A stretch of DNA of 64,000 nt from Planctomycetota bacterium (GTDB lineage Bacteria > Planctomycetota > UBA1135 > GCA-002686595). The stretch's first letter is position 1, and every line of letters starts with the position of its first letter. The notes under the pieces are model-generated. The model saw only the letters and a program-made list of their open reading frames with translations, did no database searches and was not told the origin of the DNA. This document shows positions 1 to 7,874 of this stretch, one piece after another. Location: NCBI GenBank assembly GCA_012960475.1, contig DUBE01000055.1, positions 65,462 through 129,461 of the forward strand, written 5' to 3'. A program made the position numbers and the translations under genes.

Positions 1-216
1 GAAGACAGAAGGGTGTATCTGCCGATTCAGGCAGGCATTCGTAGTTTGAACCTGGCGAACACCATCGCGGTGGGTCTCTACACCGCTTTGGATCGTGCGG
101 GGATTGCCCTGCCGGAGAACGATGGATCCTATGCGCCCCACCCGGATGCCCTGAAAGATGTCTGGCCCCAGGACGTGGTGCGGGATTCGGGTGTCAATGG
201 GTTGCCGGGGTGCTAG
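1..216 (+). CDS. trmL: tRNA (cytidine/uridine-2'-O-)-methyltransferase TrmL, C-terminal part
   Basis: The gene enters from the left edge; the reading frame is open from base 1 to a TAG at 214-216, giving 71 C-terminal residues. The stretch YLPIQAGIRSLNLANTIAVG matches the end of the SpoU/SPOUT (trefoil-knot) 2'-O-methyltransferase fold, where the R-S-L-N-L-A/S segment forms the SAM-binding knot (family knowledge). The following LYTALDRAG is the usual C-terminal helix of TrmL-type enzymes that methylate the wobble base of tRNA-Leu. The start codon and substrate-binding part lie outside the window. The assignment to TrmL rather than another SpoU protein rests on the short C-terminus and this motif only. 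Confidence 0.8.
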   Translation, partial: EDRRVYLPIQAGIRSLNLANTIAVGLYTALDRAGIALPENDGSYAPHPDALKDVWPQDVVRDSGVNGLPGC

Positions 217-226
217 AACGGTGTCC

Positions 227-766
227 ATGAGAACGATTCCCGCAGCCCTTCTGCCCTCTGCCCTTGTCCTCTCGGTTCTTCTTTCCGTCGGTTGCGCGGG
301 GTCGCCCAAACGGTCACCTGTTTCTGACCCAGAGGCTGCAAAGGTGCAGTTCGATCGCATTGCCGCCCTTGAGGGTTCTTGGTATGAGGCCGACGGCTCT
401 CAGGAGGCGGCGACTCTGATTTACGAGATGACCTCTGGCGGCAGCGTCGTGCTGGAAACCACGTTTCCCGGTGCGCCTCACGAGATGCGCACTCTCTATT
501 TTGTGGACAACGATGTGCTGACCCTGGTGCACTATTGCGCCATTGGCAATAGGCCGCGCATGGTCGCGAATTCGTGGGACGCGGGCAGCTTGCACTTTTC
601 CCTTGATGGGGACGGAGGGTTGGAGTCCCCCGACGAGATGCACATGCACAGCGCCTCGTTCAGCTTCCTTGGGCCCGACACTCTGCAGACTTCATGGGCC
701 TTGTTCGATCAGGGCGAGCAGACTGCCGATCACGGGTCCAAGCTGACTCGCTGTTCCGAGAACTAG
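227..766 (+). CDS. Lipoprotein with a calycin/DUF1579-like domain, function unknown
   Basis: A 179-residue protein. I chose ATG 227 because a lipoprotein signal follows at once: a positive residue, a hydrophobic stretch to residue 21 and a lipobox S-V-G-C with the lipidated Cys at residue 23. A GTG at 221 would add two residues. The mature part has a LEGSW motif, then alternating beta-strands (YEMTSGGSVVLETTFPG; MRTLYFVDNDVLTLVHYC), a pattern I associate with small beta-barrel proteins of the DUF1579/heme-binding-like type. No catalytic residues can be named. It starts 10 bases after trmL and is probably an unrelated single gene; the next gene is convergent, 21 bases away. Function is not inferable from the sequence. 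Confidence 0.7.
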   Translation: MRTIPAALLPSALVLSVLLSVGCAGSPKRSPVSDPEAAKVQFDRIAALEGSWYEADGSQEAATLIYEMTSGGSVVLETTFPGAPHEMRTLYFVDNDVLTLVHYCAIGNRPRMVANSWDAGSLHFSLDGDGGLESPDEMHMHSASFSFLGPDTLQTSWALFDQGEQTADHGSKLTRCSEN

Positions 767-787
767 CTCAATCAGTGACGGGCGAAC

Positions 788-2494
788 TCAGTATCCATAG
801 TGTCGCCAGAATTGCCTGACTCGCTGTGTGTCTTCGGAGTATTCCCACACCAAGAGGGCATAGGCTTTGGGAAAGTTCACCTGCTGTGGAACTTCGTACA
901 CGCGGGGAATGACTGCCTCGCGCAAGGGCGCCTCTCCTTGTGGATCCTGACCAAAGACAATGCGCGCGCTGGCTCGTACTGCGGCGTCAAAAGCGGGAGA
1001 ATCAGGTTCCAGCGCCGCCTTGGGAACGATCATGGCCTGCAGCACCGTGGGCTTGCGTTTGAGGAACCAGGCGCGGGGTACTCGGCGGTCATGGCCGGCG
1101 CTGCGCGACTCTGTCGAACGCGGCAAGCTGGCGACCTCCGGGTCCACCAAACCGTTGCGGTCATAGACCACCATGTCCGACTCCCAGCCGATGGCCCCGA
1201 TGGCGCCCATCACGATCGAGTCTTCGGGCTTGTAGATTGCTCCAAGAGCACGGCCAATGGCCCGGAAGCTCTCGAGGTTCTGGGCGCTGCGCTTGAACTG
1301 GGCGCGCTCGCTGCGAAAGGTCCCCTTGTCGAAGGATCGGTAGTTCAGTCTTTGCAGCAAGGCCTCAGGCGCGATTCCATATTGGAATTCGCCGGACAGA
1401 GGCAGGGCACCCATCAACACCAGGGGCAGGCCCGGAGCCCAAGCTCCCCGTGCCGGCAGGTGCGCCAGAGAGATAGCCAAGGCAGCACAAAGGAAGGGAC
1501 TGATGGGGGTGAGGAAGCGGAAGTAGGGCATCCAATCACCGCCCACCAACAGATTGTAGGCCAGGCCCCCGCAACAGATGAGTAAGCAGGCAAGTAGGCC
1601 TGCGCGCTGGGGGCCGCGCAGGGAGAAGGGCGCGAGCACCAGCAAGGCCAGGGGGATCAGAGTCGAGAGTGCCCAGCTTGCGCTGGAGGCCATGCCTCGT
1701 GTCAGTACCGCGCCATCCAATCCGCTCTTTGCCGCCACCGTGTTGGGTAGCCAGGTTCCGTACACCGAGTGACGCCAGAACAAGAGCAGCGCCAGTCCGA
1801 GCAGCTGCAAGCCAAGGGTCAGGGTCCAGCGCAAGCGAGAGGGGCGTTCTGTCAGAGGGCGTAGTCGTGCGGTCAGGATCATCGTCAGAGTTATGCCTGC
1901 TGCCCACAAGAATCCCTCGGGTCTCAGCCAGATGACTGCGATGGTGGCGAGTCCTGCGGTGATTCCGTAAAGCCGCTCTTTCTTCCACTTGCTTTGTTTT
2001 TGTAGCAGAGCGCGTGCCGCGAGGAACATGAAGAAGGTCTGGGCGCTGGTCTCAAGCCCGCCGCTGCACCAGATCACGAAAGGAGGATGCAGTACCAGAG
2101 CCGCGATGCCCAGGGCCCCGGCTGTGCGGCGCAGCCTCAGGTCCAGGACCAAGAAACGGTGCAGCAAGACCACTGTTCCGCAGCCGAAGATGGCGCCCAT
2201 CAGCTGAGCGGCCGCGGGCAGGCTGAAGCCAAAGGCGTAGGCCCCGCGCAGGAGCCAGACCCAGAGCACCGTGCTGTACCCTTCCACTGGCGGCGTGTCG
2301 CTAGGGTTCCAGGTGGCGAGGCCCATCTCTGCCCAGTTGCGCGCATAGCGGAAGGCGATGAAGGAGTCCTCGATCAGGAACTGGGAGCGAGTGGCAAGTT
2401 GACCCACTAGCACTGCCAGGGCCAGGCCCAGGGCGATCCATGCGCCCATGCCGTATGCACCTTGTCGCGACTCCTGTTGGTTTGCCCTGACCAT
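788..2494 (-). CDS. GT-C family membrane glycosyltransferase (ArnT/AftB-like)
   Basis: A multi-pass membrane protein of about 568 residues. The first membrane segment (GAWIALGLALAVLVGQLA) is followed by IEDSFIAFRYARNWAEMGL and then the VEGYSTVLW motif. This acidic pair after the first helix and the following PxEGYS/T-x-LW block are typical of GT-C enzymes that use polyprenyl-phosphate sugar donors (AftB-like and LA_3751-like families). At least eight further hydrophobic segments follow, ending in a soluble C-terminal region with no clear motif. It likely transfers a sugar on the outer face of the inner membrane, but donor and acceptor are unknown. The start is uncertain: ATG 2494 or ATG 2449 both precede the first helix. 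It is divergent from the RNA methyltransferase, with only 31 bases between starts, so the two promoters must overlap. Confidence 0.75.
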   Translation of the reverse strand: MVRANQQESRQGAYGMGAWIALGLALAVLVGQLATRSQFLIEDSFIAFRYARNWAEMGLATWNPSDTPPVEGYSTVLWVWLLRGAYAFGFSLPAAAQLMGAIFGCGTVVLLHRFLVLDLRLRRTAGALGIAALVLHPPFVIWCSGGLETSAQTFFMFLAARALLQKQSKWKKERLYGITAGLATIAVIWLRPEGFLWAAGITLTMILTARLRPLTERPSRLRWTLTLGLQLLGLALLLFWRHSVYGTWLPNTVAAKSGLDGAVLTRGMASSASWALSTLIPLALLVLAPFSLRGPQRAGLLACLLICCGGLAYNLLVGGDWMPYFRFLTPISPFLCAALAISLAHLPARGAWAPGLPLVLMGALPLSGEFQYGIAPEALLQRLNYRSFDKGTFRSERAQFKRSAQNLESFRAIGRALGAIYKPEDSIVMGAIGAIGWESDMVVYDRNGLVDPEVASLPRSTESRSAGHDRRVPRAWFLKRKPTVLQAMIVPKAALEPDSPAFDAAVRASARIVFGQDPQGEAPLREAVIPRVYEVPQQVNFPKAYALLVWEYSEDTQRVRQFWRHYGY

Positions 2495-2525
2495 GCTGCT
2501 CACCGCAGGATACTCTCCTGCCCTG

Positions 2526-3971
2526 ATGAACGACAATACCCAAGCAAATCCCGGGCCTCTGCCCCGCAAGGGAGATCAGGTGGAGCTGCTGGCCATTGGA
2601 ATCGGCTCTCGGGGGCACGTTCTTGCGGAGGCCAGCGGGATTCCCGTGCGCATCAAGGGGTGTGCGGCTCCGGGGGATCGGGTCAAGGTGCGGCTGCTAC
2701 GCAAGGGGCGGGGAGTATTTGATGGCCAGCTTCTTGAGGTCTTGGATGCCAGCTCCGAACACACCGATCCCCTCTGTCGTCACGCGGGAACCTGCGGCGG
2801 GTGTTCGTTTCAAGCGGTGAGCTATCCCGCCCAACTCAAAGCCAAGCGGTCGTGGATTCAGAGCGCGCTGGCCGAATCTGATCTGACTCATGTGCCCGAG
2901 GTTCAGCCCGTTATCGGCATGCGCGATCCTTGGCACTACCGTAACAAGATGGACTTCACCTTTGGCTCCCGGCGTTGGATTGAAGAGCACGAAGAACAGG
3001 GAGTTGTCGCGGACTTTGGACTGGGTCTGCATGTGCCGGGGCGTTGGGACAAGGTGCTAGATATTGAAGAGTGTCTGATTGCTTTCCCCGAAGCTTCGGC
3101 GATCTTGAACAGCGCCAGGCGGTATGCTCGCCAGCAGAACTTGGATCCTTGGGATGTGAAGGAATCCCGGGGACTCTTGCGTCATCTGGTCTTGCGCAAG
3201 GGGTTTCACACGGGTGAGATTCTGGTGGATCTGGTTACCGAAACGGCGAGTCCCGAGCGCATAGACCCCTTCGCCGCTGCCTTGCTTGCGGCCCATCCGG
3301 AGATCACGACTATGGTTCAGGGCATTCACGCGCGCTCTGCCAAGGTGGCGTTTCATGAGGAGCAGCGGATCCTGCATGGGGAAGGAATCATCCACGAAGT
3401 TCTGGCGGGCTGCACCTTTGAAGTCAGCCCCACCAGTTTCTTCCAGACCAACACCCTGCAAGCAGAGCGTTTGGTGGAGTGCATAGGCGAGGCTGCGGGA
3501 TTGCAGAATGGGGATGTGCTCTTCGATCTTTATTGCGGCGCCGGGACCCTGGGCCTTTGTCTTGCCAATCAACAGAAGGACGTGCGGGTTTTCGGTTTTG
3601 AAAGCGTGGAGGCTGCTGTGCAGGATGCCCGTCGAAATGCGGCGGCCAATGGAGCAGCGAATTGCGAGTTTCAGGTGGGGGATGTGCGCGCGGTGCTCGA
3701 AGGCAGCGCTGATGGGGACTTACCCCGGCCGGATGTGGTGCTGATCGATCCGCCCAGGGCGGGCCTGCACCCTAAGGTCCCCGCGCAACTGGCGGCCCTC
3801 AAGCCTCGCCGCATGGTGCTGGTTTCCTGCAATCCGGTGGGCAACATGGTGGATCTGGCGCGGCTGGAGTTTCTCGGATGGCATCTGACCCACGTGCAGC
3901 CCGTGGATTTGTTCCCTCAGACGCCTCATGTGGAGTGCGTGTTTACCCTCAATGCAGCCCCATTGCCCTAG
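2526..3971 (+). CDS. 23S rRNA (uracil-5-)-methyltransferase, TrmA/RlmD family
   Basis: A 481-residue SAM-dependent RNA m5U methyltransferase. An N-terminal TRAM domain (about residues 16-75) is followed by the [4Fe-4S] cysteines C84, C90 and C93 in the CGGC pattern, with C183 as the fourth. The DPWHYRNKM block is the family signature before the insert domain. The SAM site is FDLYCGAGTLGL (about 333-344). IDPPRAGL follows, and the catalytic nucleophile is C435 in VLVSCNP. The terminal HVECV supplies the general base Glu. All essential parts are present, so it should be active on U747/U1939-type positions of 23S rRNA; which one cannot be told. ATG 2526 is chosen because an earlier in-frame start would only add a hydrophobic non-family extension. 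Confidence 0.9.
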   Translation: MNDNTQANPGPLPRKGDQVELLAIGIGSRGHVLAEASGIPVRIKGCAAPGDRVKVRLLRKGRGVFDGQLLEVLDASSEHTDPLCRHAGTCGGCSFQAVSYPAQLKAKRSWIQSALAESDLTHVPEVQPVIGMRDPWHYRNKMDFTFGSRRWIEEHEEQGVVADFGLGLHVPGRWDKVLDIEECLIAFPEASAILNSARRYARQQNLDPWDVKESRGLLRHLVLRKGFHTGEILVDLVTETASPERIDPFAAALLAAHPEITTMVQGIHARSAKVAFHEEQRILHGEGIIHEVLAGCTFEVSPTSFFQTNTLQAERLVECIGEAAGLQNGDVLFDLYCGAGTLGLCLANQQKDVRVFGFESVEAAVQDARRNAAANGAANCEFQVGDVRAVLEGSADGDLPRPDVVLIDPPRAGLHPKVPAQLAALKPRRMVLVSCNPVGNMVDLARLEFLGWHLTHVQPVDLFPQTPHVECVFTLNAAPLP

Positions 3972-4110
3972 TAGCTGACTCGAGGCTTCCATGGGGGGGG
4001 CGGGATTGAAGATCATAGGCGTGCTTGAAGCACCCCATCCGTTTTTCTTCTGCTGCCGTTGCACAGGCTGGTACCCCTCGCCCGGGCGAGCTTGGAGAGG
4101 ATCTGCAGTC

Positions 4111-4644
4111 ATGATCTTCTTGGACCCAGGGACTCTGCTGATCGCTTCCCCCGGGATGCTCGATCCGAATTTCATGCACACGGTGGCGATGGTCGGCCAT
4201 CACGATGGGGAAGGGGCGCAGGGGCTGGTGATCAATCGTCACAAGCCCGGGGGAATGAGTCTTGCTGGTCTGGAGATTCAGGAGGGTGGTCCCGTGGGGA
4301 TTGGACAGCACCAGTTGTTGCACGCCAGTGAGGACTTCGCTCACTGCTCAACCCTCGTGGTGGACGGCATCTGGATGGCTCAGGAACCTGGGCCTGTTCT
4401 GGAAGCCTTGGAGTCGGGGCACTTGAGTGCCGATTCCATGCGGCTCTTCGAGGGCTATTCTGGTTGGGGTGCGGGCCAATTGGAGGTTGAGTTGAGGGAG
4501 AAGGCCTGGCTGGTGTGCGAGCCAGCCCCTCAGCTGGTCTTTGGCGAATTGCGAGCAGCGGCGACCTGGCGCGAGGCTCTGCGCTTGATGGGTCCTGCAG
4601 CGGAGGGCCTGGCTCACCTGCCCCCGGACATTTCCTGGAACTGA
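4111..4644 (+). CDS. YqgE/AlgH family protein (UPF0301)
   Basis: A 177-residue protein. The start at ATG 4111 is supported by GGAGAGG at 4094-4100, ten bases upstream, and by the family-typical N-terminus with L-I-A-S-P-G-M, followed by F-M-H-T-V-A. Next come the G-A-Q-G-L-V-I-N-R core and a downstream LRLFEGYSGWGAGQLE block, both hallmarks of YqgE/AlgH proteins. Members are widespread soluble proteins of unresolved function, sometimes tied to alginate regulation in Pseudomonas; that role should not be carried over here. It lies 139 bases after the methyltransferase and 30 bases before the AsmA-like gene, probably in one transcript with the latter. Confidence 0.88.
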   Translation: MIFLDPGTLLIASPGMLDPNFMHTVAMVGHHDGEGAQGLVINRHKPGGMSLAGLEIQEGGPVGIGQHQLLHASEDFAHCSTLVVDGIWMAQEPGPVLEALESGHLSADSMRLFEGYSGWGAGQLEVELREKAWLVCEPAPQLVFGELRAAATWREALRLMGPAAEGLAHLPPDISWN

Positions 4645-4674
4645 ATTGGTTGGACTTGAACCGAGACGAAACCC

Positions 4675-6747
4675 ATGGCCGCTCCTCAGCAACTGCTTCG
4701 ACTGAATCGCTTCCTGCGCGGGGGGCTTGGGTTCATGGTGAACGCGCTGATCATTGTTTTTTGCGGGACCTCGGGAGTCGTGCTGGCGGGGTACCTATTT
4801 GGCCCCAGCATGTTGGCCAGCACCTTCGCGCGCAACCTTGAGGCACAGGTCAGCGCGGATCTGCGGGGAGCCATCAGCATGCGAGATCTGGAGCTTGGGT
4901 GGGGGCCCAGTCAGATTGTTCACGGGTTGCGCCTGCTGGATGAGGGGGGCAACCTTGTGTTTGAGGGAGATGTGACCTTCCCCAGCCCCTGGGTCGACTC
5001 GCGAGTTCCTTGGGGTGTGGCCCTCATAGCAGGCAGGTTGGTGATTGGTGTGGACGGATCACTCAATCTATTGCGCGCTTTGGAAGACAGCAGTCATCCC
5101 GGTGAAGGCCTTTCATCAAGCGTAGAAATTCCGGAAGAACTGGACTTGAACCTGCGAATTCTCCCGGGCGGTCGGGGACTGGATCTGGTCGACCTCCGCA
5201 AGCAGGGCGCAAGCCTTCACATAGGCACAGGGCTGTTGGAACTCTCCCTGGATCAAGTATTGAGAGAATCGTCGATTGGTTCCCTGGCCATGAATTGCAC
5301 GATCAGTGACGATTCACAAGCTGGCGAGGTGGAGTTGTCCCTGATCCGCGCCAGCGAGGACGCAGGTCTCGTTGGAAACCTGCAGCTGAAGACGGTGCCG
5401 GGTCACTGGATCGATGACTGGCTGGAAACCTCCTGGAAGTTTGCTGATTGGGTCGAAGATGTGTTCTCCCTGTCCATGACCCTTGAGGCGACAGGTGTGC
5501 AGACTTCAACAGTCAGCTTGCAGTTCACGGAACCCGAGGGTACGCGCTTGACAGCAGCCGGAACCCTCGATGCCGAAGGCTTTCGCCTGCGCACCCTGCC
5601 TGGTGCCTGTCGTATCAGTGCCCGGGCCGATCTTCTGATCGGTGGCCTGGGGGATCTGTTGGAGCCTGAAGTCGTGATTGCCAAGACAAGTCTCTTGGAG
5701 GGGCGCTTGAGCGACGGTGGCTTCTTGGTGGACGCAGACACTCTTGAGACGCGGCTCTTCTTTTCCCTAGCACCGGACTCTTTTCCTAGCGCCACCCTGG
5801 GGGAGCTTTCGTTGCAGGCGAATGTCAGCACTCTGTGGGTGGACTTTCAAGGTCAGGATCGACGAGCTGCCGTACTTGGCTTGATTGGCGGAGATGGCGG
5901 GCGCTTTGACTTGGACATTCGCGAGTCGTCAGACAGCCCGGCCCGGGCGGACCTCACCCTACGGCAGGTCAGTCCGGCTGTGCTGGAGAAGTGGTGGGGC
6001 CTGCCCCCCATGCTGATTGAAACCATGGGCGCGGGGATCGATGTCCTCATGAGCCGCAAGCAAGCGGGGGACCCTTTGCAGATCCAGTTGACTGGTGGTC
6101 GCGGGAGAGTTCTCAAAGTGGTTCTGGATCAGCAGGGATTGCGGTCGCTGGAAGGCGTTCCGTTGGAACTTTCGTGCTCTCTGGATCCAGCCTTTTTCAA
6201 GTCCTGGATTCAGCCCATGATCCCCTGGCTTGAGTTGCTCAGCACTGACCAGATCGGCACTCTGCCCATTCTCGTTGAGTCCTTCCGATTGCCGCGCAAT
6301 GGCAAGTTGGAAGATCTTGAGTTGCTGCTCTCCTTGGATTTTTCGGAGGTCCCTCTGCGCTTGTTGGGAGCCCTCGACCGCTTGCTTGCCGCGGGGCAAG
6401 AGCGCGCGATCTCGCCAGGTTTGGCCGATCCGATTCGCGTGCGGATTGCCGGAGGTGTGCTTTCTTATGAGGGCTTCACGCTGCCAATGGGTGGTCACGA
6501 AGTGGATGCGGAGGGCACCCTCAGTTTGATGGCCCATGAGTGCCGCGTGGCGTTGGAAATGCCCTTGGACATCTTGCATCAGTCGATTCTCGGCATGGCA
6601 CGGGAGTTTCCCCGCGCGGGCTTGTCGAGCATGACCATACCGATAGAGTTCAATGGTTCCGTGGGGGATGAGCGCCTGCAGGTGGATGTGAGCACCCTGA
6701 TGCAGGTGCGTGAGTTGCTCGACCCGCTGCTCAGTCGGGACGGCTGA
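4675..6747 (+). CDS. AsmA-like membrane-anchored protein
   Basis: A 690-residue protein. A basic N-terminus and one membrane helix (about residues 22-46) anchor it. The remainder is a long beta-rich periplasmic region containing DLELGWGPSQIVHGLRLLD and a later SLNLLRAL. The short D-L-x-L-x-W strand followed by V-x-G-L-x-L, plus N-L-L-R-A-L, recurs in AsmA/DUF748-type proteins, which form repeating-beta-groove bridges thought to move phospholipids between membranes (family knowledge). There is no enzyme motif. Assignment is by architecture, not by strong signature. Its stop (TGA 6745-6747) abuts the stop of the convergent frataxin gene with no bases between, leaving no room for an independent terminator. 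Confidence 0.6.
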   Translation: MAAPQQLLRLNRFLRGGLGFMVNALIIVFCGTSGVVLAGYLFGPSMLASTFARNLEAQVSADLRGAISMRDLELGWGPSQIVHGLRLLDEGGNLVFEGDVTFPSPWVDSRVPWGVALIAGRLVIGVDGSLNLLRALEDSSHPGEGLSSSVEIPEELDLNLRILPGGRGLDLVDLRKQGASLHIGTGLLELSLDQVLRESSIGSLAMNCTISDDSQAGEVELSLIRASEDAGLVGNLQLKTVPGHWIDDWLETSWKFADWVEDVFSLSMTLEATGVQTSTVSLQFTEPEGTRLTAAGTLDAEGFRLRTLPGACRISARADLLIGGLGDLLEPEVVIAKTSLLEGRLSDGGFLVDADTLETRLFFSLAPDSFPSATLGELSLQANVSTLWVDFQGQDRRAAVLGLIGGDGGRFDLDIRESSDSPARADLTLRQVSPAVLEKWWGLPPMLIETMGAGIDVLMSRKQAGDPLQIQLTGGRGRVLKVVLDQQGLRSLEGVPLELSCSLDPAFFKSWIQPMIPWLELLSTDQIGTLPILVESFRLPRNGKLEDLELLLSLDFSEVPLRLLGALDRLLAAGQERAISPGLADPIRVRIAGGVLSYEGFTLPMGGHEVDAEGTLSLMAHECRVALEMPLDILHQSILGMAREFPRAGLSSMTIPIEFNGSVGDERLQVDVSTLMQVRELLDPLLSRDG

Positions 6748-7068
6748 TCAGGCTTTGACCGTTCGTCCAAGACGCTGGGAGACCATCTCGGCCAGACGCT
6801 GGAACAATTCATGCTCGTCCCGGTCGCAAAGCCAGGCGCTGCGCTCATTGTCCCAGGTGTAGTGCCAGGCGGAAGTCGCCGCGGCGAACCACATTTGGCT
6901 GGCGGCAGACTGACGGTTGAGCACGAACTGTGGCCCGCTGGCGAACTCCAACTTGATCACCCCGTCGGCGGAGGAGTAGTCGAGTTCGTCCGCATCAAAG
7001 CCCTCAAGCCAGTCCTCAAGGTGCTCGAGGCAGGCATCGGAGCGTTGGAGAAATGTGTTGGTTTCCAT
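6748..7068 (-). CDS. cyaY: Frataxin homologue CyaY
   Basis: A 106-residue acidic protein, exactly the usual bacterial CyaY length. It has the acidic first helix (CLEHLEDWLEGFDADELDY), a beta-strand G-V-I-K-L-E-F, then FVLNRQSAASQMWFAA, which matches the conserved I-x-N-R-Q-x-x-x-Q-x-W-x-A frataxin signature. It continues with a Y-H-Y strand and W-L-C-D-R-D. CyaY binds iron and the cysteine desulfurase IscS and regulates Fe-S cluster assembly. A cysteine desulfurase gene lies further along at 23.4-24.6 kb. It is convergent with the AsmA-like gene. It may be co-transcribed after endonuclease III, an Fe-S enzyme, which ends 69 bases upstream on the same strand. Confidence 0.9.
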   Translation of the reverse strand: METNTFLQRSDACLEHLEDWLEGFDADELDYSSADGVIKLEFASGPQFVLNRQSAASQMWFAAATSAWHYTWDNERSAWLCDRDEHELFQRLAEMVSQRLGRTVKA

Positions 7069-7137
7069 GGCTGCGTGTGTTTCTAGGCCTCCTTTCAGAT
7101 AGTAGCACTATCCCGCCAGAGTCCAAGGGAATGACAT

Positions 7138-7803
7138 CTAGCCTGCCCAAGAACAAACGGGGCAGGCCTTTGGATCGTGGCCCCGGGCAGGGCAATGTTC
7201 TCGCCCACAGAAGATCATGGCCAGGTGCAGAAAGGCCCAGTCATCTTCAGGGAAGAGCGCCTTGAGGTCCTTTTCGGTGCGTACTACTGTCGAGCCATTG
7301 GAGAGCCCCCAGCGCTCGGCTAGCCTGTGAATGTGTGTGTCCACGGGAAAGGCGGGTACCCCAAAGGCCTGCACCATGACCACGCTGGCGGTCTTGTGTC
7401 CAACCCCTGGCAGGTCCTCAAGGGCTTGCATGTTCTCAGGCACTTCGCCACCGTGGCGCTCCAAGAGCAACTGGGACATGCGCTTGAGGTTCTTGGCCTT
7501 GGTAGGGGCCAGTCCGATCTGACGGATCAGGTTCTTGATGTCAGGCACCGACATCTTGGCCATGGATTCCGCGTCACCGGCTCGCTTGAAGAGCTCCGGA
7601 GTGATCTGGTTGACCTTCTTGTCGGTGGTCTGCGCCGAGAGCATGACTGCCACCAGGAGCGTGAAGTGGCTCGTATGATCGAGGGGCACGTCCGGCGAGG
7701 GGAATAGTTCGTGCAGTTGCGCGGCGATGCGCGAGGCCTTGGCCTGTTGCCTGGCGCTGGGGCGCTTGGGCCCCGGACTTTTTGATCCTGTGCGGCCCGG
7801 CAT
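7138..7803 (-). CDS. nth: Endonuclease III (DNA glycosylase/AP lyase)
   Basis: A 221-residue HhH-GPD glycosylase for oxidised pyrimidines. Visible are LLVAVMLSAQTTDK, the helix-hairpin-helix LPGVGHKTA with catalytic Lys K137, and V-D-T-H-I-H-R with catalytic Asp D155. The C-terminal cluster motif is unusual. Cysteines fall at 199, 204, 214 and 217, a C-X4-C-X9-C-X2-C layout instead of the classical C-X6-C-X2-C-X5-C. The protein ends four residues after the last Cys, so the classical fourth ligand is absent. A His at 209 lies in the loop. Active-site residues are intact, so activity is expected. The gene starts 71 bases downstream of the end of the carboxylase operon. Confidence 0.9.
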   Translation of the reverse strand: MPGRTGSKSPGPKRPSARQQAKASRIAAQLHELFPSPDVPLDHTSHFTLLVAVMLSAQTTDKKVNQITPELFKRAGDAESMAKMSVPDIKNLIRQIGLAPTKAKNLKRMSQLLLERHGGEVPENMQALEDLPGVGHKTASVVMVQAFGVPAFPVDTHIHRLAERWGLSNGSTVVRTEKDLKALFPEDDWAFLHLAMIFCGREHCPARGHDPKACPVCSWAG

Positions 7804-7874
7804 GGTTCAAGCGTAACGCCTTGCGGGGAGGGGCGCGGGCGCGAGGCCTGAATCAGGTGGGTTGGTTCTCGCCT

